Below, in pieces: positions 37,979-49,440 of a stretch of DNA of 64,000 bases. A program made the translations under genes and the position numbers. This stretch comes from Albula goreensis (Eukaryota > Chordata > Actinopteri > Albuliformes > Albulidae): assembly GCA_022829145.1 (NCBI GenBank), contig CM040745.1, forward strand, positions 22,598,906 to 22,662,905, read 5' to 3'. The notes beneath the pieces are model-generated. The model saw only the letters and a program-made list of their open reading frames with translations. It was not told the origin of the DNA and searched no databases. Each line of letters begins with the position of its first letter. The stretch's first letter is position 1.

Positions 37979-38480
37979 TAGGGCTGCACGATATGAGGAA
38001 CATATGATGTGTGACGACGCTGTTGGGTATTGCGATAGCGATATTCTTTGGGATAGCTGCATGCTAAAATGTACACAGTGCAGTCTTTCAGTATACTGCC
38101 AAAATAGCCATAGACAATGAATGGTATATTGAATTAAAAAATGAAAAGAAATTATGTCCTCCATCCTTTTATTGAACAAATAGAACGTGAAGAATCAATT
38201 TAATGAAATAACAATGGGAAGCACATTTTAAAGTGCCATTTTTCTATTTTCTCCCATTTCGCTCCCTACTGTTTCTCTCCTCTGCTCCTCCCATCTCCTT
38301 TCCACTGCTCCTTTTAAAATGTCTCTACTCTTAATTCAGTAATAGCATAAAAATGCCTAAACACCTGGATTGTAAATACTCTAGGCCTATTCAAAGTCAG
38401 ATATTGCAGTATTTTGTTACATGTTTATTGTGCAAGTTGATATGAGATGATGATAACAAATGATGTGTGTTGCAGCCCTA
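37979..38480. mobile_element. Non-autonomous DNA transposon (MITE), probably hAT-type
   Basis: Perfect ten-base inverted ends TAGGGCTGCA / TGCAGCCCTA enclose 502 bases. The left end continues CACGATATGAGG, and GCGATAGCGATATTC lies about 50 bases in. This is the familiar GGGCTGCACGATAT fish element. Flanks ATTTTCAT and ATTTCAAT agree at six of eight positions, consistent with an old eight-base target duplication as made by hAT transposases. There is no transposase frame. A minus-strand frame at 37913-38179 is chance. Confidence 0.65.
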
Positions 38481-40807
38481 ATTTCAATAACTGGGATGTG
38501 CTCATTGCTGCAGGAATGGCTCTGTCATTACCACCGTTTTGTAACCAGGTCTCTCATTTAAAATGGCCCCATTACAATTCTGGATACGGTATTGCGATAA
38601 CACAATTCATATATCTACAAATTTACCAACAATTATTGAACTGCATGTATACTATCTATGTTATAGCTGAATATTTAACACAAGGTTGTTTTCACCATTT
38701 CCCTTTTTGTGTGTGGTATGTGAAAATGTTCTGACACTTCTCAGCTACTTCTATTGCTTTATGTTCCCATTTCATAGGGTCTTTCATATTTCTCCCAATG
38801 CACTTTTATATATCTGGGGGGTATGTAATTATTCCAGGCTCTCTGCATAGCTCATATATCACTCATCACTTGGATCTTGGTGACATTTCAGTCTTTTCAT
38901 GATTGCTGATGTTCTTCAAGGTGAGCGACGCATGTTGCTGATGACCTGAAAGCTGAGGCCCTCAAAGAGAGCAGAGTTCAATGCAGCAAGGAATATTTTA
39001 CTATCTATTAAAACAGTATTCAAACCCACAGATATATTCAAGTGCCACTGACATATCTTTAAAATAGCATCATAGGCTGAGTGCAGTTTGATAACATGAC
39101 ATGCTGGAGCTGCTTCCTTCCTCCACTCTGTCCAAGCAGATAATTCCTGTTGGGCTGAGCTGATTGAAACCTTCTCTTCGCTAGACTTTTTCCTCATTTG
39201 TTATGTCATGACGCTGGCTTTGGAAGCTAAAGTGTATGGTGCAATGGAAACTAAGCCTGAAGTCTTAAAAAGTTCTTGAAAATTGTTTTTTCTCTCTATG
39301 GTTCTCAATTCACCATATATAAAATAAGCCCATAGCTCATTGTAGTGTTTGCTTGAATGATTAATCACAAAGCATTCATGTAGAATTGCATCTGTATGCA
39401 ACTTCACCTCCTCAGGACAAGGTCAGCAATTGGATGCCATGTTTTTTCTTTGATATCTCAACATATGCTTTCTGTATACCAGGTGAAAACAGAAGCACAA
39501 TCAGTTACAATGGATTTTTGTGAACACCATTACTTAATAGCTTCCATCCTGTAATTACCCTAGTGGCTTCAGCTTGGCACATTCAAATAAATTAATAAAT
39601 CAAGTGACACATGCTCACTTGCATCACAATTAACAGACAGGCCATCCACTAAAGGAACTGGAACCTCATCTAGGCATTTAGAGTTTAGGCAAATGGATTA
39701 AAAGCAGTCTCCTATAACAAATGCATACCCAACACATTAACCTGACAAATGCACCAAAAGTAAAATACATTTTAAGAGTGAGCACTAGATCTTGCTGGCT
39801 TCAAAACTACCCGTGTTTATGCTTCTGTGATACACTATTTCAATAATTCCTTCATGGTATTTTCAGCAGACCAAAAGTGGCACTCCAGATTAAATGTAGC
39901 ATATGCAGTATTCCATGCAGTATACCTCTCAGAACATAAATGATTAACGAATCACTCATTATTTTAGCATTATTTTATGACAGGGAATTTTTCAATACTC
40001 TGAAAATATTTTTAATCAGCATTTCTTTCCCTTTAAAGCAAATAAACATGCATGTTGATGCAAAAATTAAGTGTTGGATTCTTTTAATATCCTAGAAATG
40101 GACTTCTGTTTGCATGACATAAAGATACATAAACAGTGAGCAAGAGTAAATCATTAGGGACTAGGGCTTTGTGTGCATTTGACTGACTTTGACACTTTTT
40201 GAATAAGTAGCACCTGTTTAAAATCCTTTCAGCCCCTGACAGCAGCACAAGTAGGACCACATTTAATATTTAATTTCTGAATTTGAAATGGATTATAATG
40301 TGTATAATCGAATTATAATGTGTTTAGAAGAGACAAGGTTATAAAGAAGGCCAGCTGATTCTGTCCTTGAGCTGTAAATAGTTGAGATTTTAGCCTGACC
40401 GAATAAGCTCAGGTTTCAGGTGTTTCAAGATGAATCCAAAATGAATTGCTTAAAGTATATTCATACCTCGCAGAAAGCAGTGTTTGGATTACTCAGATGG
40501 ATGAGCTCTGTAAAGTTAGTAATGCAAAAATATATCATCCTTTTTGATCCATGAACCTCAGTGATTTTTCACTCATTGGTGTGATGTTAATAGTGCTGAA
40601 GAAGTGAGTATTCAATAAAATAATACTGTTTCTACTTTAGAATGGACTGTAAAATATGTTCTGACTCCTAGTTGACCACACTGAATTTGATTTTACCATG
40701 AGAGTTGGTTTAGGTAGTTAACTTTCATTAGCTGTGCTCGCATGGGAGAATTTCTTTCTCCTCTAGCTATTATAAGGTTAGGTGAGACTTGATGTCTACC
40801 AGAGGGA
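38481..40807. other. Proposed intron, possible second repeat scrap
   Basis: At 38578-38610 the phrase GGATACGGTATTGCGATAAC echoes the GCGATA words of the neighbouring MITE and may be a fragment of a related copy. Two minus-strand frames (38916-39197, 39201-39407) show no domain. Nothing else is recognised. Confidence 0.3.
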
Positions 40808-41139
40808 CCAGTGGTCTTAATCTCAGTTCCCAGAAGGGGGTTGTGTATATGCAAATTTTCACACCAAACAATTGCTGCTGCCTTTATGTACTCAATTTCT
40901 CATTGAACCATAGGCATGCAACTCTGTGTTACAGGACTGTATAAAAGCAAGGATTGTTATTTAGATAGCACTAATATCATTTAACTTTCTATACATTAAG
41001 TCCAAACCAGAAGTATGCAGTACTGGACTTAATTATGTACCTCAATTATCTATAATATATCTAATCAACAGCAGGGGCTGCAATAAAAACCACCATACAT
41101 TTAGTCCTCCATGGTACTGAGTTTGAGACCACTGCTCAG
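40808..41139. mobile_element. Inverted-repeat MITE (CAGTGGTCTCAAACTCAGT type)
   Basis: The left end CCAGTGGTCTTAATCTCAGT is mirrored at the right end, which reverse-complemented reads GCAGTGGTCTCAAACTCAGT, giving about 17 of 20 matches. Both continue into a G-rich stretch and the right one into a GGTGGTTTTT phrase. This is the well-known fish CAGTGGTTCTCAAACT element layout. Length is about 330 bases with no coding capacity. Confidence 0.6.
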
Positions 41140-41159
41140 GATTGTCTAGCATACAATTT

Positions 41160-41600
41160 CCATTACACAGTTCTGGGAGAGATAGAGGGAAGAGAACGCT
41201 CCTCTGCTCCTCCCATTGGACTGCTGTCAGTTCCTATTCCCTCCCTCAGCCCTGAGAGACTGCAGCAACTTAAACAGCAATGGCCTCAGTAACAGGCAAG
41301 CTCACCTGAGCTGGATTCGTGATCAACACAGTGCAAGTCATAGCCTTCATTTAGGCTTTGTATCAGGCTGAAAGGGAGTTTTTCTCTGTAGTATTTGGCT
41401 GTGCTGGTTTTTCTGTTTTGCGTATGAACTGTGTATTGTTTGGTTTTGGATTTACACATCCCTGAAAAGGGGTTAATAAAAAAGGCCGTTGCTCATTTTT
41501 GTTAAATCTTTCTTGGCGTTTTCCTTCCACCCACAACCTGGCTCAGTTGACATGCCTGCCACTGTGCCACAACACCCAGTTTCTAATAGAGCCTGACATG
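41160..41600 (+). repeat. Unclassified dispersed repeat with polyadenylation-like end
   Basis: The block has a CTCCTCTGCTCCTCCCATTG start and a T-rich body with GGTTTTTCTGTTTTGCGT. It then has an AATAAA at 41475-41480 followed by TTGTTAAATCTTTCTTGGCG, and a C-rich end with GTGCCACAACACCC. That order (T-rich body, AATAAA, GT-rich tract) resembles the transcribed end of a retroelement or LTR-like repeat. I cannot name the family or set its edges, and see no open frame. Treat as a broken old element if confirmed. Confidence 0.3.
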
Positions 41601-42547
41601 AAAGAAATGAGCCTGAACTGAATTGCAAGTTTCCTTATCATAAGAGCTATCTTTCCTGCTGTGATTCTTTCTCACTGTCAGTACATTGGAGTTCAGTGAG
41701 TTTCAGTAATAAGTGCTTTAACCGCATATATTGCCGTTAGCATGCTGCTTGTTGTTTCTTAATGTTCAATTTTGTTGTAAAAATTAATGATGTTAATATC
41801 AGTACTGATCTTAACATAACAGGATTGGTGAACTGAGTGAAGCTGACTATGAGATTTGTGACATTCATTCAAATACTGTCTTGGAACAGAAGTACTGTGC
41901 CTATGTAAGATGTGATTTCAGAGGCAAGTAAATGGAGTCTTAAAGTGAATGAGTTAAACAGTTGAAGAATTTCAGCAATAAGGGAAGCAATCAACACCAA
42001 AAAAAATCCTGGTTGTTGGGTTTCTGACAATATTAACTGTAATGAAATTTACATTAATTATTAATGAAAGTATTTGTACTCAGTTGCCTTGTGGCTATAG
42101 AATCAAGAGATCTGGCCAGAGTGTCGGGTTTGAAGAATGACTGGAGGTGTAGTGGAACTGCTCCATTACTGCCCCATATTCAATAATTTTACATCAAATG
42201 TATGCATAGTGCCTCAATTCATGTTCAATGACCATATTTCCATCTTCTGTGCAATATAATTTAAAGCGAACATTAATTCTGATGTTCAGAACAGCATTTG
42301 TCGTATTGAAATTCTTCATTATGGTTTAGTATTTCAACATTTTTCACAGTGGCTACAAATTTCCAAATGGTTATTTTGTTGAATGAGTTACCTTGTAGTT
42401 TTTCAGCTCAAGCAACAGGTAATGTGTCCTAGAGAAAGAGACAGCGGCAGTATTTCAGTCTGATTTTTTAACAAGCTAGTATGATTTCCCCTGTCCCAGA
42501 CACGATACCTGTTCTGCCTTTCTGCTTTCATGACAGACAGTTGTATT
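41601..42547. other. Unannotated stretch
   Basis: AT-rich, no gene, structured RNA or named repeat. Confidence 0.4.
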
Positions 42548-42770
42548 GGGGGCAGCCTATAGCCTAGTGGCTAAGGTACATGACTGGGACCCCTGAGGTT
42601 GGCAGTTCAAGTCCCAGTCCAGCCACAGTAAGAACACCATTGCTGTTGGGTCCTTGAGCAAGACCCTTAACCCCACATTGCTCCCAGGGGAGATTGGGCC
42701 TTGGTTAGTCTACTCAACTGTAAGTCGCTTTGGATAAAAGCGTCAGCTAAATGACAGTAATGTAATGTAT
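42548..42770 (+). mobile_element. tRNA-derived SINE (V-SINE/DANA/HE1-like)
   Basis: A tRNA-like head carries a polymerase III A box (TAGCCTAGTGG, 42560-42570) and B box (AGTTCAAGTCC, 42604-42614) at the normal spacing. A body with GGTCCTTGAGCAAGACCCTTA follows, then the LINE-matched tail with CGCTTTGGATAAAAGCGTC at 42726-42744 and an (AATGT)n end. All parts are in order and well preserved, so this is one of the younger insertions in the window. It is mobilised in trans by a partner LINE sharing the tail. The minus-strand frame over it is an artefact. Confidence 0.88.
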
Positions 42771-44440
42771 TGTTTGAACCTACCGCTAGGCAGGGCAGGA
42801 AGGAAGAATGGTCATTTTGAAATAGGTGCAATAAAAGTTTTATAAAAATGCTTAACAAAGGACTAACATTCATTTAAGTATTGCCTTTTTGTCTTTTGGC
42901 ATCACACACAATAATCTGACAGGAACCCCCAAAAATACCTTATTTACATTCATTATTTTATTCAGATTTTGTATGTGTTACCACCATTGGGGAAAGGATA
43001 TGACTGGTACATGGACCATTCTCTGGGCAAGTGGCTTAGGGCATCTGTTTCATGAAAAAAAAAAAACTTATTTTGGAGCATGGTTGCTTGAGAACGAATG
43101 TATGGTTGTGTTATAATTTAATAATTGGGTACAGTGAGTAGCTCTGCACTACTGTCTCTAATTGAGGGAATCTGTTTCCGAGCATTTATCAAATGCTTTT
43201 CTTGATCAGAGTAGTAGCGTCAGGACAATTGTTGGTTAGGACTCAAAACAAACAACCCAGAGACCAATGAATGATTATTATATACTGTGTTATATCTACC
43301 TGTTTTGTATTTCGTATTTATTTTCTTTTAAAGACAAGCACCAGTGGTGTCAAAATACTTTCCTGAGGTATATGAGGAATAATCACATTTGTGCTCAAAC
43401 CTGTAATTCTTGTAATTACCCACAAAATCTGTTTCTTGGGGGGGGGCATTAATGAAGAGGGGCAATATGTTAAAAATGAAGGTTAATGACCCTGAAATTT
43501 GAGAAGAGATTTGTATTTTCCTTATTGTCTTTGAGTCATCTGCAGGTGATGAATAAATTATACTTTAATGATTACCCCTCTTCGAGGTTCTCACTGGCAT
43601 AGCATACCAGCATTCACTTCTGCCAACAAACATGAAGATAGCTCTGTGTGGGCTATTTAAGAGGCTGTAATGGCTTGCTTGCTTTCATTCTCTTGGGAAA
43701 CAACCCTTAGATCACTCTTTTGTATGTGTGTGTTTGGGGTGACAGTGTGGTGTTAGTGAATGGCATCAGAGAGCTGTTATTCCCTTTAGCAAGGTACTTA
43801 ATCTGATTTGCTCCAATAGATCTCCAGCTATTGGACTGGGTAATACATAAAATAACATTCATCCCTGTGTGCCACACAAATAAATATCAATAACTATAAT
43901 AATATCACTACTAATAAAGCAATAGGCCTAACACTGCTAACAACAGGAACAATAGCAATAAATTAAATGACATTAGGCCCAGATGTTATTTTTCCTCCAG
44001 TGTTTTCATTGCCTAATGACATTGGATTTGCTCGTTAATTTTTCTGGCATGCTACAAGAAACAGCAGTGAAAACAATATTTTTCTCAGAGACTGTTGACA
44101 AGTCAGATTAAACTCTACCTTCTTCTTATAAAGTGTACATTTACAATTATTCTGTTTGTATCATACATGCATAGCTCGGGATGTAGAGGAAATGTAGTCA
44201 GTACTTGTGTCTTATAAATCTTCTAAATGACATTACTTTGCATTGCTAGTGCCATTGTTACCAGTTAAGATTGATAGAGGCAGTTTAAAGTCTGGCTCAA
44301 TCCCTGACCTTGTAGTGTCCGTTTGATTGGTGGCATGCTAATCTTAGTAAGCAATTTTATATATTGTTCTGTTTTCTTGCTTTATTGTCCCATTTAATTA
44401 CCCAAAATACAAACTTGCCAGTGTAGTCACTGGCATTCTT
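42771..44440. other. Proposed intron, nothing firm
   Basis: Short frames (42889-43116, 43267-43452) end in A- or G-runs and have no motif. There is a G9-10 run near 43438. No named repeat. Confidence 0.4.
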
Positions 44441-44444
44441 TACC

Positions 44445-44725
44445 ACAAGCTAACAGGGCGACCCATAAATATTGCAGCAGTTTTTTCCCCCAGCACATGC
44501 TTATCATCGTGTTTGGCACAGCACTGTCCTCTGCCTCCAGCCTGCAAGGCAGTGTGGAGGATCGGCCAGTTTGATTACGCGGGCCAATTGAGGGTCTGTG
44601 TGGAATCCACTGTGTAATTGTGGTGTTAATGGGCTTAGAGACAGGCCTTTCTGCAGGAGCTAGATATAGAACAGAACACTCCCACTGTAGTTCTGCCTCT
44701 GTGGGTCAAGGCTCTCACTGCTGAC
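44445..44725. other. Candidate conserved non-coding element
   Basis: Balanced composition with several CpGs (AGGGCGACCC, GGATCGGCCAG, TTACGCGGGCC) and homeodomain-like cores (GGCCAATTGAGGG, TGTGTAATTG, GTGTTAATGGGC), followed by TTTCTGCAGGAGCTAG. No open frame. It stands out sharply from both flanks and I rank it with 32600-32960 as the best enhancer candidates. Confidence 0.32.
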
Positions 44726-45480
44726 AGGTTTTGTAGTTGTTTCCCCACCCTGGTTGAGCTATGTTTGGCTCCCAGCCGTAAAGCTGTGTGATTCTAAATT
44801 TTGAGGCTTCATTTAATTTTGCAGTGAAAAAGGTTAGTGGGGACACTACTGTGATTTTACCTTGATTTATTCAGTTTAACTATAATCCTTAACCATATTG
44901 ATGAAATAGACTGTAATGCATCATGGAAACATTAATAAAGCTGTCATGCTGTACGAACTGTGTTGCAAAAATGCAAGACCATAATGAAAGCAGTGCTGGG
45001 TGTTGTCACATTATTAAAATTGATGAACAAAACTAATAGATCGATTGGGCTAGGTTATGCAGTTGCACATTTTCCAAGCAATCGTTTTAGAAAACAAATG
45101 AGACCTGGTATGAATTGCTGAATTTGTTGAATGAAATAGATTTAAGGCTTCTGTTTTCTGGACCTTTTTTTTTTTTTTTTTTTTTTTATTTTTTCATTGC
45201 AGCTATGTTATATAAAGTATAAGGCACACTGGGTGTCTGGTCTGACAAGCAATCTCTACTGTAATTTCAATCATTTTAAAGATATTATCTGATGTTTTTG
45301 CACAGTTTTGACAGAATTTATACACAACATATCAAAGGGAAATCATTTCAGCATGTCAGTTAACTTAAAATTTTACTTAACTACTGGTTATGGCACAACC
45401 TAAGGAACCTTCCCAAAACTGATGATCATCTAGACCTCTGTGACTCTTGAATACATACAGTTCCTGCTCTGGAAATGCCA
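44726..45480. other. Proposed intron with poly(T) tract
   Basis: T23 at 45165-45187 followed by ATT(T)n could be the inverted poly(A) end of a minus-strand retroposed copy, but no coding body is recognised beyond it. Nothing else is seen. Confidence 0.35.
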
Positions 45481-45481
45481 T

Positions 45482-45487
45482 CACGTG
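45482..45487. promoter_or_regulatory. CACGTG E-box
   Basis: A palindromic E-box of the type bound by USF/MYC/CLOCK-class bHLH factors, 16 bases from an X-box. Single E-boxes are common by chance. The pairing makes it worth recording. Confidence 0.35.
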
Positions 45488-45502
45488 AGCAGATGTAATG
45501 GG

Positions 45503-45516
45503 GTTGCTATGGAGAC
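45503..45516. promoter_or_regulatory. Near-perfect X-box (RFX site)
   Basis: GTTGCTATGGAGAC differs by one base from the strong RFX-dimer site GTTGCCATGGAGAC: both half-sites and the two-base spacing are right. RFX factors control ciliary genes and MHC II. X-boxes also occur in distal enhancers, and none of those genes is visible here. Confidence 0.5.
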
Positions 45517-45519
45517 TGT

Positions 45520-45990
45520 CACCTTAACTGAATTGAAGGCATTGACATGGGTAGGAGGTCCCTCGGGAGACATGTCTATATGCAGTCCCAAAGAAGCAAT
45601 GGAAATGGGTTGAGAAGAAATGAGAAAGAGTTTCTCATTATGTTATGGATGTGACTAGAGGGATTCATGTCACTCAGGGCAGTGGTATGCATGTGGCATG
45701 AAAACATTTAGTGTGAAGTAAAGAGTAAAGGAGGAAGGATCCTTGATTGTTAGAGGAGGGTGTATGGGATGGAAGACTGATGAGAATTGGCACTACCACT
45801 ACCACAATTTTTTTGTGTCCTAGCATAGAAAAACCTACTCTTTCAAAGTACATCAGGTTAAATAGTTTGCTCAAGAGAGCAATAGCCCTGTTTCTCCTGA
45901 GAATTGAGCCATCATTTTCACTCGAGGCTCTGCTTAACTGAAAGAATACTCTCCCACCCATCATTGTTTCAACAGCAGAAGTTCAAACAA
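45520..45990. other. Proposed intron, nothing firm
   Basis: Opposed frames at 45674-45964 and 45747-45941 overlap on both strands and have no domain. Confidence 0.35.
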
Positions 45991-45999
45991 GGGCAAAAG

Positions 46000-46400
46000 C
46001 AATTGAACATCATGCTTATTAAGAAAAATTACCATGGACCAGCATACGCTCTATGCTGGGTTCTTAATAAATGCAGACGTTTCTTAAGGACCATTGGCTC
46101 ATTGCTCTGCCTGAATTATCTATTATTTATTTTCAATGGCAGCGTCAGCTTGCATAGATTTTTCTGTATTACAATAGATCATTCTTTTTGACTGGTTTCC
46201 ATAGACTTAATGAGGCATGGATGACAAGTTATGGAGAAATGAGAATAATTAATCCCTTAATTACAAAGCACAGGATTGAGTTTGGCAGCATCATGTTAAC
46301 CTCATATCTTGACCTCAGACAGCTTTTCTCAAAGCCTGTGAAACTGAATACCTGCCACTTAACTGATCTTCACAAGTTAGGTTTTTTTTTTTCCATTTTT
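46000..46400. other. Candidate conserved element with internal hairpin
   Basis: Contains a CCAGCATA-CGCTC-TATGCTGG stem (46039-46059) bracketed by ATTAAGAA/TTCTTAAT. Beyond it are CAGCGTCAGCTTGCATAG, GAATAATTAATCCCTTAATT and TTGACCTCAGACAGC. Dense AT-core motifs in otherwise mixed sequence suggest a developmental enhancer. Frames of 88-95 codons over it carry no domain. Confidence 0.27.
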
Positions 46401-49400
46401 TGTTTTGTAGAAATTTTCTGCTCCCTTTTTCCAGGACTGCTCAGCTATCTATGAGTCCCATTATTGTCCCACTCATCTGTCACAGCCTTCTGCCTGTCAT
46501 GGGCATCAGGCCGTGATGGATGTTAATCACTGTGCCCATGTGACCTCAGAGACAGAGCTCAGCCCCAGAGCACTCACAGCTGTATCAGTAGATAGGTAGC
46601 CATTATTGATGTGGCAGGATGGTACCAAAGTCAGCCCATTTGAACCCATTCATTTGATATGTGCAAACCGCTGTCTACTGGCCCTAGATGTGTTGTTTGT
46701 GTTGTGTTTAGTTTACTGTACTGTAAGTGTAATGTTTATGGATTGCCAAAGCTTAATATGTTGTGTACTTTCATTTTTCATAATTAAATTTTTATTGAAA
46801 ACAAAGAATGTACAGTAAATACGTTTGGCTACCTTTACAAAATAAACATGAATTTGAAAAAAAAGAAATGATGCGCAAGCAAAAACAAAAACCCCCACCC
46901 TTCCTTCAGCCCTCCTCCCCTCTGAGGTGCTGATCCCATGTGGTGCCTTGTACATGGAGGCATGTAAACTCCATGGCAGGCTTTGAAATGAATAAACTGG
47001 TGGCTGGAGTTGTTTGATACACCACGGATACTTTTCCATACAATGTTCGAACATAGTATCCCACCCCATTGCACTAGGTCTTTTTTCCAATAATCTTGAG
47101 ATAGAGAATAGCACGTTATTATATCATTGGTTGTTTAAATGTATGATGCTTTGCCAATCCAATCTACTACTGAGTGGCAGTTTAGATCTGTGCCCCTGGG
47201 GACTAAATATGCCTTCAGTGCAGATATTAGTCAAATAGAATAAGAAGAGTCTTTTAGGATCCTGTAGTGAAACACTAAGTCCTGCAATTTGTGAAACAGC
47301 AACAGAGTGATGATCAGCAATATCATCAAGTAAAAAAGTTAAGTTAAAAGTGTGTTGGGTGGGGTGGTTCTGGGAGAAGGTGGTGATTAATTTACCCTTG
47401 AAAAATATGAAATCATAATTAACTTCCTGCATTTCTACTATGGCCCATGCACGTACAGTAAATGGTTTGCCACCCATTGAAAGATTACATTATTCCAGAT
47501 AAGTAAATATGTATACCAAATTTTTGAGAACCACACATCTTCAAAATCTTAAAATATACGTTTTTAAAACGCCATAAGGAAACACTTTTTGTACTTAAGA
47601 TGTGGAAAAAAGACATTTTTGAACCTGACCGTATTAATCTGAGATATCATTACAAAAGAGGATCAGCACCAAGTTGAGCCTTTTTTTATGTGGTACTTCA
47701 GATAGCTTGATAACCAGTTCAATGTAATAACAAGACCAGTAGATAAGTTAACTTTTCCTTAACTTGGGCCACCACAAACATATGCTTTTGATGTAGACTT
47801 TTGACTACAATCATCTTTGTATTATATGGGTAGCTTGATTCTCTGTTCCCCTTTTACTCAGGAGCCATAGCAAGATACACACTAAAGTGATGCACTGAAC
47901 TGAGTGGGCGCACTGAAGTCAGTGTGTATGTATTGGCTGCGTTTCTGTTTAATCATGATGGAATTGCAAATCGCCCACTGGATAAAACTGGTCCAATATC
48001 TCTGAAATTCTATTGACTTTCCAACAATTTCATATGAGATTCATGATTGGATAATTGTTCAAAGTTGTAGACATGATACTCATAAATAATATTTTTGAAA
48101 AAACAGCCAGAAATTAATTTCTAATCTACCTTCACATTGAGTTTGACTTATTAATTTTACTTCCAGCTATTTCTACTTGGTACTAATACCATAATGACAT
48201 TAAAAATGTAGAATACATCATGTTGTAAAGTTGGTCAGTAATTGATTCTAGTTTAAAAGTTATTTATTTCACAGTGGTGTCCAATGAATGTTACCACAAA
48301 CAAAGTCACTGGATACTGGCAATCTTATGTCAGCGAGTACAACCTTTTATCTCAGTGCATCTCTTGTTTAGTTTTAAAATGGTAGTGGCCACATAGTCAT
48401 GGTTTTTATTGTATAGACTTAAATTGTAGTGTGCTAATGAAAGGTCCAGTGTAAAGGGAACACCAGCCCAAGTGGCTGGTGAAGGAGACCTGTATGTGCA
48501 TATACATAATCAAGTGCTTAACATTATATGTCTTGAGTTAATATCTTCTAAAAAGAAGGTGAGCACACAGACCGATTGTGTATTCACTTAGTAGTTTGCA
48601 CATCTCAGTATTCCAAATTAGCTGCTCTTCCTGCCAAGCATGAACTCATCAACATATCCATCAAAAATATGCATCTTTTTTAAGAAATTACATGTTGTGA
48701 GCTATTAAGATGAACAATTAAGATTGTTTTTCAGACTGAGATAACTAATGTTGAGAGTTTAAAAGTCATCTCAGTAATTGATGTGGTATTGTATATCTGT
48801 GAAATTGTGCCAGTAATCAATTAACGTTTTTTGCAGGGTTGGCATTGAAGGGAAGCTATTCCCTCTACCCAAAAATGTGAATTAGTTCTTCACTGAGAAC
48901 ATTCTGTTGAAACTAAATACTAGTTCTGAGGTATCAGATGAATTGAAGTAATGAACTGAAAAATTAAGTTATATGCAAATTAGTATGTAGACCCAAAAAT
49001 ATCACAGGTGATTAAATATTGTACTGAATGAGTCATACATGAGTTCAGAGAGAAGAAGTTAATCATTGTAATTGATAACTGTCAACTTGAACTACTACAC
49101 CTAGGGTGAAGGTCTGGTCATTTCTAAATTTAAATGGTGACAAAATCAGATTGTCAAGGTTTTATAACTGAGTTTCTGCATGAATAAAGGAAAATTAGAT
49201 CATTTTAAATGATATAACATTTTAAGATAGTCTTGAATAACTTGTTTTCTTTTATAAACCATTTTCAGTGTCTTAATGTGGTTCATTTCACTCCCCCAAT
49301 TACTTTTAATCCAGTTATTCGTCTGAATCTATACCAGAAGTGAGATCAGTGCCGTTTATGCTGCTTAGGAAGCTCTTCCAGTTTAATTAAAAATGTGATG

Positions 49401-49440
49401 TATGTATTTTTTATATAACAAGATTTTTTCACTCCTCTTG
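46401..49440. other. Proposed intron, nothing firm
   Basis: A block at 46480-46615 (TCATGGGCATCAGGCCGTG, GTGCCCATGTGACCTCAG) is enhancer-like but short. Minus-strand frames at 46713-47114 and 47124-47477 (117-133 codons) have no recognisable domain, and the shorter frames that overlap them share their composition. Nothing else is recognised. Confidence 0.35.

Noticed and set aside
42548-42620. Possible tRNA gene
   Set aside because: The A and B boxes are present, but the acceptor stem does not close and the sequence runs into a SINE body and LINE-type tail. It is a SINE head.
45165-45187. Poly(T) as the tail of a minus-strand processed pseudogene
   Set aside because: No coding remnant, target duplication or polyadenylation signal (reverse) could be found next to it.
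46713-47477. Minus-strand frames of 117-133 codons
   Set aside because: No recognisable motif, frames overlap in several phases, and there is no plausible splice or promoter setting.
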